The notes beneath the pieces are model-generated. The model had not been told where the DNA came from and made no database searches. It worked only from the letters and a program-made list of their open reading frames with translations. 64,000 nucleotides of DNA, from contig CAJJDN010000025.1 of assembly GCA_905182985.1 (NCBI GenBank), positions 236,002-300,001 of the forward strand, in the 5' to 3' direction. Of the stretch, positions 26,867 through 38,467 are shown piece by piece. Within the stretch, counting starts at the first letter, position 1. The number at the start of each line of letters is the position of its first letter. Position numbers and translations under genes: made by a program. This DNA comes from Paramecium sonneborni. Taxonomy: Eukaryota; Ciliophora; Oligohymenophorea; Peniculida; Parameciidae.

Positions 26867-27379
26867 TAAATAACTTATTGATTCTTTCTAATTAATAAAA
26901 GTAAGCCAATACTTTATTGTAAATAAAACATCTTATATATTTATTTGTTTTTTTTTAGATTTTTAATAAATTCGTTCAAAACCAAATAAATTGTATTAAA
27001 AAAATATTGCGACAATTCTCGAAAAATGATGATTTCATATATATTAATTAATTATAAAATAATATAAATCTTTCTAAATTGAAATAACTTATTTAATGAT
27101 TAAAAATAAAGGCCAAATACTGTTTTGAAGCAAGAGATAAATTCCACTAATAATTTTTGGATGTTAAAGATAATAAGCAATATCTTAAAAAAAAAATTTA
27201 ATTAAATCATCAACATGACTTGATTGTTATATCATATTTCTTTTGATGTTTTTATCTAGTATTTTTCTCTAAAATATTAATAATATATTACTTCAAAACG
27301 TCAAATAAATGATGCACTTATTTTAAACTCATTGGCTATTAAATTTGGAAATCAAAATAATTTAAAGGCATTTGCAAAT
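26867..27379. other. AT-rich spacer
   Basis: About 510 bp with no sustained coding frame on either strand; nothing recognised. Confidence 0.45.
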
Positions 27380-27607
27380 TCAACTTTGGAATTCTAACTT
27401 TAATTTCATTTAAATTAACACTCTTTCTTTATCTTTTATATGTTTCATTTCTATTTATAGGTGTTGACGTGCTTTCTTAAATAAATTATTTAGGCGATTG
27501 TCTATCTGATTTAATTGACGCTATTCTTTAGTGTTTGTCTACTTACTAATAAGTAACATCATATTAAGGAAGACTTGGAAATTTAAAATAGGGAATTTCT
27601 TTATCAT
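27380..27607 (-). CDS. Small Lys/Gln-rich helical protein or 3' exon (unknown)
   Basis: From ATG 27605-27607 leftwards: a hydrophobic stretch (FPILNFQVFLNMMLLI) then a strongly helical basic part (LNNLFKKARQHLQIEMKHIK) to TGA 27380-27382. The frame stays open upstream to about 27680, so the true start may lie further right behind an intron. Too short for family assignment. Confidence 0.4.
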
Positions 27608-27991
27608 TTGTTGAACCAAATGTAATTTATCTACTGTTCCGAATTAAAGGTTTTTAAGCTCTTTTTATTCTTAATGATTAGTTTTTCACAATAAAATTTT
27701 TAAACTCAATCTATTTTTGCAAGCCCTTATTATTGTTTGTGATTAAATAGTGAAGAGACATGAAAAATAAATTAATTAATGATCAAAATTCTTGATGGAT
27801 GATTTTAATCAAAAAATATTAATCATTTGCATTTAATCATTTTGTCTTATCATTAGAATTTATGATTAATCCTTGATCTTTTAGAAGGAATGTCTAACAA
27901 CAAAATAATTAAATTGCGCAATTAATTTAATCATATATGAAAATTACGTCATTTTTCATATAAAATTCAACATTTTTTCTTAATACAAAAT

Positions 27992-28246
27992 ATGGACTAA
28001 TATTTTTCAAGACTAAAGAGGGTCTAAGAATTCTGCAGAGTCTATTTTACTTTATCTAAGGAACTATTCATTCTTTTTTTTATAAACATTTATTTATTAA
28101 AAGCTATTTCAATAGAAACTTGATATCAATTATAGATTAAAACTGAAAATAATCCCTGCCAAGACTAAGAATATTTTTAAAACAAAGGGCTTGTAAGAAT
28201 TGTAAAGAGAAAGAAAAAATCTTTAAATAAGAATAACTAAATTTGA
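27992..28246 (+). pseudogene. Short coding-like frame with one internal TGA
   Basis: An 85-codon frame from ATG 27992 to TGA 28244-28246 reads MDQYFSRLKRVQEFCRVYFT, a hydrophobic segment and a Lys-rich tail, broken only by a TGA near 28118. Whether this is a decayed gene or a chance frame in AT-rich DNA is undecided. Confidence 0.25.
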
Positions 28247-28267
28247 TTGAAATTAATAGTAAATGAT

Positions 28268-29207
28268 TCAATATTATTATAATCCATCAATAAACCATTT
28301 ATTTCTTTCTTCTAAAAAGGAGTGAGTTCTTATTGGAAAACTTTAATCATTTTAGGCTTCATCTTAAACTACAAATAAAAATTGATTAGGATTGGTTAGA
28401 GATCTTATTGTCCATAAATTGGATTCTGTCTTTTCTATTAACCAAATATTTCTAAGTTCTTTAAATGGATGAAATGTGACATCATAATCATGAAATTTAT
28501 TCAATTCTTATTTATTATCGACAAATAAATAAAATGATGGAAATTAAAATGATCTAATAGCAAAAGCATCTCCAGTCACTCTATCAAATATAAATTTAGA
28601 ATGTAAGTTGTTATTTTATTGAACATTCACATTAAAATCATCAGAAAATAATTTATGATGATTACCTTTAGGGTAAATGAGTAGGCCTAAATTTAACAAC
28701 AATAGGATCATATTTTAAAGGATATGGTGTAGTAAAATTAGGAATTGTAATAATATACCAATGATTATTTTAATCTTCTTTATTTTAAGTTCGTATATCA
28801 AAATCCTTACCATGATTATTTGATTTATCAGAAGCAACAAATAAAAATTGATCTGGATTAGTTTCAGATCTAATTGTAAAAACACTCCATCCATGATTTT
28901 CAATGATCCAATTATTTCTTGCTTCTTAAAATGAATGAGTTCTAACATCAAAATTGTCTTTAAATTTTCTTGTATCATCATTGGAGCAAAATAAATAATG
29001 ATTGGGTTTAGCAGCAGATTTGATAAGATAAACTTTATCTTTGACTTACTCAATAATAAAATATGTGTCAACAGAGCTTTCTTAGACACATCTTACATCA
29101 AAATCATCATTAAGAGCTCTAGATTTATTTGTGCAGATTGCTAAATATTTAGTTGGAGCAGCAACAGGTTTAAAAGAAACAATTAAAGGGTTAGATCCAA
29201 GTTCCAT
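28268..29207 (-). CDS. Repeat protein A (beta-trefoil-like repeats), tandem array member
   Basis: ATG 29205-29207 to TGA 28268-28270, ~310 residues. It contains alternating units of about 45 residues with the pattern FDVRTHSFQEARNNWIIENH, FTIRSETNPDQFLFVASD and FYLFVDN. Conserved RN-W-I, TIRS, NP-x-FLF and F-VRTH blocks suggest repeated beta-hairpins as in beta-trefoil (ricin-B or fascin-like) folds; this is inference. The paralogue in the same array aligns along its whole length. Around 28676-28700 the frame slips by one base relative to the paralogue, so this copy is either frameshifted or has a small unrecognised intron. No signal peptide is visible. Confidence 0.65.
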
Positions 29208-29454
29208 AAATTTTTTATTTATTTTGATCTAATAAAGTTATTATTATAAAATATTATTATACAATGAGTAGATTCTAAAAACTTAAAAATTAAGAAAATC
29301 GTAAAGTTCAGAGAGATGATAATTATCTAAATCTTAAATGAAAAGTCATATATATATATAGTATGATTTGAAAGATATAATAAAATGATGTTGAATAATA
29401 AAGAAATATATATATTAGATATGATTGAATATAATATTTGATATGAAATACTCA

Positions 29455-30390
29455 TCATCCCTAGAATCCATCTATGATCCATTTATTTCTATCTTCAACA
29501 AATGGATGTGTTCTAACACTGAATTCATGTCCATTTCCTTCATCTTAGAGTCCAAATAAGAAATGATTAGGATTAGTGGCTGATTTAATAGTCCAATATC
29601 CTTATCCAGCTGGTTCAATAATCCAATGATTTCTTGGTTCTTTATGTGTATGGAATCTAGCATCAAAGTCACCCCATTGATTATATGCTTGTCCATTAGC
29701 ACAGAATAAATAATAGAGTGGACTAGCAGCTGATCTAATTGTGAATACATTTCCTTAAACTCTATCTAAGAAGAATTAAGTCTTATCTGTCTTTGCTCCT
29801 CTTGCTTTGACTGCAAAATCAGTTTAGAATTATTAATGTGGTTCTGCAAAAGTAAGGAAATGTTATTGTAAAAGAATTGGTCTTAAAGAAACAACAGGTG
29901 GTTAATGTAAAAGAGGATATGGATGAACGATATTTGGTACTGTAACTATGAACCAAAGATTTCTTTCTTCTTATTGAGCATGAGTTCTAACATCTAATTC
30001 TCCTTAGTGAGCATTTGAATTATCATCTGCTGCGAAAAGGTAAAAGTTTGGATTTGTTTCAGATCTAATTGTGAATGTACTCCATCCTACATTTTCTATA
30101 ATCCAATTATTTCTTGGCTCCGCATAATGATGAGTTCTGACATCAAAATCATTTCCGAATTTTCTAGCATTGTCATTTGAACAGAACACAAAATGATCTG
30201 GATGTGTAGCTGGCTTTATTCTATAAACTGCACCATTCACATGTTCTAATAAGAAATAAGCATTTTCTGTAGCTTAGTTAGCAATTCTAACATCAAAATC
30301 TTCTCCTAAACATCTTGATCTGTTTGTTGCTGTTGACAAGTATCTACTTGGAACTGTGAAGGGTCTTATAGAAACTACGGCTGGAATTTA
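29455..30390 (-). CDS. Repeat protein B2 (5' end lost in N gap)
   Basis: Same family as the 28268-29207 gene. The frame reads through without interruption: PSRYLSTATNRSRCLGEDFD, HVNGAVYRIKPATHPDHFVF, RNNWIIENVGWSTFTIRSET, NFYLFAADDNSNAH, later PRNHWIIEPAGQGYWTIKSA and NPNHFLFGLQDEGNGHEFSV, ending near RNKWIIDGF at TGA 29455-29457. About 310 residues; only the first ~5 codons are missing into the N run. It differs from copy B1 over the shared 590 bp by one base (29974), a Gln/His change. Function unknown; possibly a carbohydrate- or actin-binding beta-trefoil. Confidence 0.75.
29801..30390. repeat. Near-identical 590-bp repeat, copy 2 (other copy 30816-31405)
   Basis: Offset 1015 bp. One difference was noticed: T at 29974 against G at 30989. 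Unlike the single-n joins, these copies are separated by a sized gap and differ in a coding base, so a true tandem duplication is plausible, though haplotype mis-joining cannot be excluded. Confidence 0.7.
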
Positions 30391-30815
30391 NNNNNNNNNN
30401 NNNNNNNNNNNNNNNNNNNNNNNNNNNNNNNNNNNNNNNNNNNNNNNNNNNNNNNNNNNNNNNNNNNNNNNNNNNNNNNNNNNNNNNNNNNNNNNNNNNN
30501 NNNNNNNNNNNNNNNNNNNNNNNNNNNNNNNNNNNNNNNNNNNNNNNNNNNNNNNNNNNNNNNNNNNNNNNNNNNNNNNNNNNNNNNNNNNNNNNNNNNN
30601 NNNNNNNNNNNNNNNNNNNNNNNNNNNNNNNNNNNNNNNNNNNNNNNNNNNNNNNNNNNNNNNNNNNNNNNNNNNNNNNNNNNNNNNNNNNNNNNNNNNN
30701 NNNNNNNNNNNNNNNNNNNNNNNNNNNNNNNNNNNNNNNNNNNNNNNNNNNNNNNNNNNNNNNNNNNNNNNNNNNNNNNNNNNNNNNNNNNNNNNNNNNN
30801 NNNNNNNNNNNNNNN
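30391..30815. other. 425-bp scaffold gap (N run)
   Basis: Unsequenced. Its length fits the missing 3' part of copy B1 (~345 bp), the start of copy B2 (~15 bp) and a spacer of ~65 bp, as expected for two head-to-tail gene copies. The ORF calls that cross it are artefacts. Confidence 0.95.
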
Positions 30816-31417
30816 CTTGCTTTGACTGCAAAATCAGTTTAGAATTATTAATGTGGTTCTGCAAAAGTAAGGAAATGTTATTGTAAAAGAATTGGTCTTA
30901 AAGAAACAACAGGTGGTTAATGTAAAAGAGGATATGGATGAACGATATTTGGTACTGTAACTATGAACCAAAGATTTCTTTCTTCTTAGTGAGCATGAGT
31001 TCTAACATCTAATTCTCCTTAGTGAGCATTTGAATTATCATCTGCTGCGAAAAGGTAAAAGTTTGGATTTGTTTCAGATCTAATTGTGAATGTACTCCAT
31101 CCTACATTTTCTATAATCCAATTATTTCTTGGCTCCGCATAATGATGAGTTCTGACATCAAAATCATTTCCGAATTTTCTAGCATTGTCATTTGAACAGA
31201 ACACAAAATGATCTGGATGTGTAGCTGGCTTTATTCTATAAACTGCACCATTCACATGTTCTAATAAGAAATAAGCATTTTCTGTAGCTTAGTTAGCAAT
31301 TCTAACATCAAAATCTTCTCCTAAACATCTTGATCTGTTTGTTGCTGTTGACAAGTATCTACTTGGAACTGTGAAGGGTCTTATAGAAACTACGGCTGGA
31401 ATTTAGGGGGTTTACAT
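30816..31417 (-). CDS. Repeat protein B1 (3' end lost in N gap)
   Basis: Starts at ATG 31415-31417 (MQTPQIPAVVSIRPFTVPSR) and is nearly identical to 29801-30390, then runs into the N gap. About 200 residues are present. The start matches the start of repeat protein A in position and pattern, which supports the ATG choice. It is the most upstream member of the array. Confidence 0.75.
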
Positions 31418-34283
31418 TTTATGTATTAAAATTTATTTAAAGAAAAATCTTCTTAAATACCCCCAATATGATTATGGAATAATTATGAATTCCATATATT
31501 TCTACTCACTGCATAAATTCATTATTCCCAATATTTAAGTGATATCAGATATTTACAATATAATTTTTTTTTTTTGAATAAATCTTCTCTTACTTTTACT
31601 TTAACTAATAATTTATTATTTCTTCTCTACAAACTATTTTTACGCTAAACATCTATGGCTTATATCACTGTTGAAGATTAAACTAAATCTAGAAAATAAT
31701 TTCATACATTCTCAATTAAATATAAAATGCTAGATTAATGTCGTATAAATTCTTTAATCTCCTCTTTGATATATATATACACTTCTTATTTTTTCCAAAA
31801 ATGAAGAAGCATACAATCAGGTCACTAAAAAGAATTATGAACAATTTTTTTCTTAATAAAAATATTTTAAAAGCTCTATAAAAATAGTCTAATGGTCGAA
31901 ACATATACTAAGTCTATATATATTCATTTTACAAATTTACGAATTATATTTTATTTTTAAAAACTATTTTAATCTCATTTAATCAATATCTATAAGAAAA
32001 ATCTAACAAATAACAAATCCATATAGAGAAAAATTTTTGAAAATATCACTATCATTGGATTGAAATAAATTTTATTTAATGCATAGAAAATCTAAATTTT
32101 GAATAGAATAGCAAATATAAAAATTATCTACTAATTGCTTTGAATTTATTGATAATCTTATTTGAAAGTTTAACATAAAATGATTACACGTAAATCTAAA
32201 ATCTTATGATAGATTGATTAAAAATAGTAAACGAGAAAATATATGATAATTGAATTAGGAATTTAGTAAAAAAATGTTATAAAATGAAAAATCAAATAAT
32301 TTAATCTACTATTTTTTTGATATACAAAAAGGTTGTACAAAATTTGAAAAACCTTATTTTTATGAATCAAATAATGAGGTGTATTTGAATTTGCATTACA
32401 AATTCTATAATGATTAAACATAGAAGAACAAAATAAGAGAGAAGTTATTTAAATAGTCTTCTAGGATAATTGAATTTTTTAATTGCCTAAATGTTAACAT
32501 AAATGACTCTAATTTTATAAACTAGCTAATATACCTTTAAAAAAAAAATTTAAGCTCAGCAATACATCCATTAAGAAATTAAATAATTTAACACCATTAC
32601 TTTAATATTAGTATCAATTAACAATATTGAAATGCTTTCAAATTCTTTAGTTATAATAAATATTTTCATATTAACTCGCAAGATTCTAGCCTGAATCAAA
32701 TCTGTTCGTTTCTAATAAAGAATTTTGAATAATTTAATCATAATTTTCTGCAATATTGACTTTTTTATAAAATATATTTTCTGTCACTTTTCCTATTGAA
32801 AAAAATAGAAAAATAATTTTTCTAATAGAATCTTTCCTCAATTTGATATAAAGTCTATCAAATAGATTTTTATATAGATTTAAAATAAATCTTGTAATTA
32901 TAAATTAAATGAATAACAAAAAATTAATTTCAAATAATAATTAACATAAATATTCCATCATATTCTTTATTACATTAATGATATCAAAAAGTTTAAATTG
33001 ATTAAGATAAAAAATTAATATATCAAGTATTAATTTCCAATGAATAGTTTCAGACCTCTATAATCAAAATCAAGCGAAAGATGAATCCTTAATAAATAAT
33101 ATAATTTTATACTAAAAATAATTACCCTGTTAGTTCTTTCAAACGTCTAAAAAATTCATCTCTCTGATTCATTCAGATTATAAATTGATTAATTAGTTAA
33201 ATTCTGTTTCTTTGAGATATCAATTTTGATCTCAAAGTTCAACAAACTTTGTTTTATAGAATATCCTAGCTTGTTAAAATTTAGAGCTTTCAAAAACTAT
33301 CTGAGTTCTATTTTTTTTTTGTAAATTTGATCTTTAAATATATTTATCTAAAATCCTTATAAGTTTTTAGAATAACTTAAATGATTAAAAGTATCTTAAT
33401 AATTTGATTTATAAATACTAAATAATCATTTAAATTATTAAAGCTATACTTAATATCATTTATCTCGAGAATTATTTTATATTTAAAAATTTCTTATTCT
33501 TATACTAAAATTACTTCCATTAAGTTAGTATTAAGTGAGAATTTAGATAACATTTAAAACATTTAATAAGAATGCGAATTTATTTTTCATATTTACTTTA
33601 GTAAACATTATAATTTTAAAATAAAAATTATTAATTCATCATGAAAATAATTCTTGAAAGGAGTGACTTCATACAATACACTGATCCACCCAAACATCAA
33701 TTAATAATGTATAATTATTGCTGAAAAGAAATGTTAATGTACCATCCTTTAAGCGAAGTTTCAGAATATATTTATAATTTATACTAAGCCTATTCTGGCA
33801 TTACTTCAAATTAAATTATATGTAATTTTACACTTTATATTATTAAGAAGTTAGTCTAAATAAATCAAAATCTGAAAATTCTAAATGTACCGAAGTATTA
33901 TAAAATTAATTTATAGAAATTCTTAATAATTGAAGGTCATAAATTATTCAATTAACTATACAAATTACATTTTTTTAATAAATTGTGAATTAAGTTATTC
34001 AAATAAGACTCTAGATGAGCAAAATAATAATATGAAATTATCATCTAACTAAATTAACTTATTTATATTTTGTATCATTTAATTTGATAAAAATTATTCT
34101 TTAAAGATAATGATAAAAAATAAACTTTATTTAAGTCACTAATATTTTGGATTTGAAGATTTCGTAACATATTCACTTATTCCTTATCATAATTAAGCGA
34201 ATTGGAATTTTTAAATATGATTTTCACCAATTAGCTTACTTGATAGAAATAAAATTATTTCTCTTCAATTTAAGTTTTCTTGC
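31418..34283. other. Gene-poor AT-rich region
   Basis: About 2.9 kb with very high AT and frequent TGA in all frames. One short plus-strand frame at 31655-31798 (MAYITVEDQTKSRKQFHTFS) followed by coding-like NEEAYNQVTKKNYEQFFSQQ near 31800-31860 could be a small or decayed gene. Nothing else recognised: no RNA gene, no transposon termini. Confidence 0.4.
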
Positions 34284-34499
34284 ATGACTAATAATTCTAA
34301 AATTAAATTTGATATTGCATAAATTAATCAAGAATTAAAGGCTAATGATTTTGTTTTAACTGGTAAGAAATTCAATCCTGCTGATTTAAGAAGTTAAAAA
34401 AGTACCAAAAACTTTAACTAAAACATATTAGTAAAATTTTACTAATTTATTGGCTAAGAAAATATTAATAAATATTAAAAAAATTTTGTGTCAAAATGA
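34284..34499 (+). CDS. Possible small protein or first exon (unknown)
   Basis: 71 codons from ATG 34284 to TGA 34497-34499: MTNNSKIKFDIAQINQELKA, NDFVLTGKKFNPADLRSQKS, then Asn-rich sequence. The first ~45 residues look coding; the tail may be intronic, so it may continue into the following long frame. Confidence 0.35.
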
Positions 34500-34526
34500 T
34501 GGTTTTAACAAAGTTTAGCGAGAAGA

Positions 34527-35243
34527 ATGAAGATAAAGTTAGAAATATATTATGAAGAATTGTTAGTAAAAGAATAAATTGAATATTTAAATAAATTACA
34601 AATATTATTTTATTAAGAGCTTAGAGAAATTAAAAAGAGCAATATATTTGGAATTTAATCAATTTTATATTAATAGCAATCCCAAAAAAAGTTTAAATTG
34701 AAATCCTCAAATAATTGTAAATAATTGTATAATATAAGAAGGACAAAAAATAATGATATCTTATGGTTATAGTAATCAATTTATTTTAAATATTAGAAAA
34801 AAAATACTTAAGAGTTTATAGCTTTAACGCTTAATTGTTTAAAAGATAATTGTTTAAAGATAAATGCTTAATCTTTTTAAAAAGTGTAAAACAATACAAT
34901 TTATTTTTTCTAAACTTAGGTTGAAACCATGATTCTGTATGAAATTTCTGATATTTATTTATTCTTATAGAACAAATTTGATAAAAGTATTTTAAGGATA
35001 ATTATTGTATAAATATTATCTATATATTATCATTTCACGACTGAACCGATGTAATAAAATAAATAAGCATAATTTGAAATTTTAGATTATTTTTATATCA
35101 TAAATATGATAAATCAATATTTTTTCAATTATTTGTTTCATTTTTTGAATGATGATTTCATTTAATAGAAGCATTAATTATTTATGCATGAATTGGTCAT
35201 TTTATTTACTAATTTTTTGATTTTATCCCTCTAAGTCTATTGA
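34527..35243 (+). CDS. Possible 238-codon protein (unknown)
   Basis: Continuous frame with no TGA from ATG 34527 to TGA 35241-35243. The first part is helical (KIKLEIYYEELLVKEQIEYL), the rest is Phe/Ile/Leu/Asn-rich. In code 6 with ~80% AT, long frames without TGA occur by chance, so this is weak evidence. It could be the body of the gene that begins at 34284. Confidence 0.3.
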
Positions 35244-35384
35244 GGCTTGGATTAAGTTTCAACTAAAGAGTCACTCTGTTAGATGATTTTAAACTTTTTA
35301 ATAGAGTTAGTAAAGGTGAGATTTTAGGTTTCTAGTCTAGGAGAAAGTTAAATGTAATAGTCATTTTTAATATTTTGTGTTTTA

Positions 35385-35823
35385 ATGATTTTAGAGGAAT
35401 CCTATTTAAAAATGGATAAATTATTGATAGATCTGGTCATTTTATTGCCTGTTTTAAGATTAGTTGACTTTTTAAGAGTTGATGACATCGTTTTATTATT
35501 TAAATATAGCTTAGGCAATAAATTTAATAATATTTTAATTTAGTAAGAATTTGTTAATGATTAAAACAAGAACAAAACCTGTTTGTAAAACTCATTTTAA
35601 TTTGTCATCTAAAGAAATAAGCAGATATAGAAAGTATATACTGAATTTAGTTAATCGTAAATGGTTGAGAGAAGCAGATGATGTTTTAACGGATAAATGT
35701 AAAATTAGATTTACAGAGGATAAAATACATCATTTTGTTCCTTAAGAGACAATGATAAAGAAATTGATAAGATAAGATTGTTATCCTAAGAAAGGTATTT
35801 TAAAAAGTACAATGAGTTAATGA
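35385..35823 (+). CDS. Small protein with RVxF-like PP1-docking motif (unknown)
   Basis: ATG 35385; a 28-nt intron (about 35540-35567) gives exactly 137 codons to TGA 35821-35823. N-terminal hydrophobic/helical part (LLPVLRLVDFLRVDDIVLLF), then SSKEISRYRKYILNLVNRKW and KCKIRFTEDKIHHFVPQETM. KIRF fits the loose [RK]-[VI]-x-F docking rule for protein phosphatase 1, and a KKGILK box follows. Without the intron the frame would need a frameshift, so the splice is well supported. It converges with the PP1-Kelch gene; stops are 58 bp apart. Function inferred only from the motif. Confidence 0.6.
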
Positions 35824-35881
35824 AAATAAGTTTACTGTTTTTTTTTTATTAAAATTTATGAATAAAACGATAACATAAAAA

Positions 35882-38411
35882 TCAATCATAACTTCTACGT
35901 TGACCCTAATTTTTCCAACGAGGTGGAGTAGGTGGTCTCTTTTTTAGAGCTTCTTCATCCTCAATCCAATTATGAGCATTAAGATTTTAAGGATATATTA
36001 ATTTTGGTACTATTTCTAAGTTTCTTTTAAGAATAAGAACAGCACCTGCATTTTTATGTCTACCACAATAATCGGTTGCACTAAAAACAGTTAGTAATTA
36101 ACCTCCTATATAAAAATAATAAATAAATAAATACCAGCAAATCTTTCAAATCCATCCATAACACATTCATGTGCACGAATAATTAAAGAGAGATTATTTT
36201 TAATTAAGAAATTAATAACTCTATCTGGTCCAAATTTTACTATATTTCCAGTACCTGCAGGATCTCTAATAATATTTGGCTAAATTCCAAAATCTTAATC
36301 TGTATCAGTTGGATCTGACCATAAAATATCTACTACTAATTATTATTCAGGAGTTGTGACTTCATGAATCACTTCTAAAGGTCTTTATAGATTTTCTATT
36401 TCAGCAACATAATTTAATTAACTACCAATTCCTCCGTGAAGACATATAATTTTATCTTCTACTATTGCTGCTAATGGTAACCATTCAAATAATCTATTTA
36501 CTCTTGCGAAAACTGAATCTTCATCATTAGGATCTTCACCTAATCTTTAAGCACATTCCTCTGAAAATCCAAAACCATTATTTATCCATTTATCTTCATG
36601 ATTTCCTCTTATTAAATGGATTGATTCTGGAAATCTTACCTTTAAAGCCAATAATAAACAGATTGTTTCTAAAGAATGATTACCTCTATCAACAAAATCC
36701 CCAAGAAATAGATAATCAAATGCTTCAATATCACTATCCTTACCATCAACAAAAGGAGATCCCCATAAATCGAAAAATCTCATTAAATCTGAATACTACC
36801 CATGAATATCTCCAAAAATCTTTATTGGAGCTTTACATCTTAAAACCATAGGTTATTCTTTTAAAATTGCTTCTGCTTAATCACATAACATAATTATATG
36901 TTAAGCTTAAAATAAAAATTTTGCATTTTCTGAAATATTTATGAATGTCTTAGGTTATAATAATGTATTTATAAATATATGAGCAATATTGTTTTCTTAA
37001 GCACTTTAAGGTACTCGTCCCTTTTTATTAGGAGCTTTTGAATCCCGTGCTTCTTCAGCAATTACTGCTTAATTTATAAATTTAAACTAAGATTTATCTG
37101 TTTAATTTTAAGCAAATGGTTTTTATTATTTTTGTATAGTTTAATTATTTTAACCTGCTTTTTTTTGAATCAAAGAATTATTCAAAGGAGAGGCTTAAGT
37201 ATCTGGAGATACTGGTGTCATTTATGGTGATAATGATTATGGTGATACACTTATAAATTAAAATAAGATAATACTTTCTTTAAGCATGCTAGTATTAGGC
37301 TAATTTATTAGTTAATATTTCACTTGGTAATAGTAATCTATTTAAATTAATCTTAGATATTATATCTGTAGGAATATTTGGTGAATCTAATTCAAATCCT
37401 CCATAGACAAAGATACTGGTGTCAACTAACCAAGATGAATGCCTAAATCTTTAAATACTGTTAAATTTGGACCATTCTGATGTTTCAGTATCATAAACAT
37501 CAATAGTCAAAGTTTCTCCAACATTTCCAGTTCTTCCTCCAATAACAACGAGCATGCTATAAACAAACAATGTAGTATGTTAATATCTTCCAACAGGTTA
37601 CTCTTTATCAATTTTATATGGAGCTTTGACCCAATCCCATCTTCCATCTCTATGTCTCCTTAATCCCCAAGCATCATTTAATGCTAATTAATCATTAGAA
37701 CGTCCCCCAAATGCTACAACCATTCCATTAGCACTTCCATTAGTGCAAATACTAGCAGAATGATAAACTCTTGCTAATGGTTATTCAGATTTACATTCTA
37801 ATCTAGCCCAAGTAATAGGACTCTTTTCTACATTTACACACCCTAAATTTAAATGTATTATTCATACAGCAATCATTAACTGGTTCCTATCCAGTATTAC
37901 CTCCAAAGACTATTAAAAATGGTTTTGTAAAGGTTAAGGTATGACCATACCTTCTACCTGGAGTTGTTCCTACTACTGGAACTACAGTCCATTGTCCAAT
38001 ATCATCATTTGATCTTAAATCTAATAAATAAAGATCATCTGATGCTAGACTACCACCTATAATAATTAATCTAGAAATTACCTCCTGTTGCTCCTCCATA
38101 TATTACTATTTAATTTATATCAACACAAACAGCTGAATGTGCTGCTCGAGGAGATGGTGCTGTTCCCTATACTATTCATCTCAATATTTTATATACCTTC
38201 TACTCTCTTCCACTATTTACTTTACATATCGAATGAAAAAGTATCTCCTGTAATACTATATTTCCCTGTGTCACCAGTCGCGCCTGCCATTTAATTATTC
38301 TCTATTACCCCCAAATAATATTGCCTTTCCTTTTGCAATATATGTTATTGTATGGCCAAACCTAGCTTATGGCAATTATCCAAAAGCTTCAACCTTTTCA
38401 AAATTATTCAT
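35882..38411 (-). CDS. PPKL: Kelch-repeat PP1-type Ser/Thr phosphatase (PPKL/BSU1-like)
   Basis: N-terminal Kelch propeller: [52 protein letters not shown] with LIVFGGN, each with the GG and spaced Arg-x-GH pattern. The C-terminal half is a PP1-type catalytic domain: [33 protein letters not shown] and [10 protein letters not shown], ending with [17 protein letters not shown] at TGA 35882-35884. Start ATG 38409-38411. Introns of 25-29 nt (e.g. 36105-36133, and near 38291-38315, 38172-38196 and 38052-38076) restore each kelch unit. This architecture is known from plants and alveolates (BSU1, apicomplexan PPKL). It dephosphorylates Ser/Thr in signalling or cortical development. Confidence 0.9.
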
Positions 38412-38467
38412 TTATTTATTATATTTCAAATTTTAAAAATATATATAGTACCCTTAAATATCATTTA

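Noticed and set aside
29341..29420. TA dinucleotide runs as CRISPR-like or telomeric repeats
   Set aside because: Short simple AT microsatellites only; no spacer structure and no ciliate telomere repeat (G4T2 or G3T3 type).
30356..30886. ORFs spanning the N run on both strands
   Set aside because: They exist only because N cannot be read as a stop; the flanks belong to the minus-strand repeat proteins.
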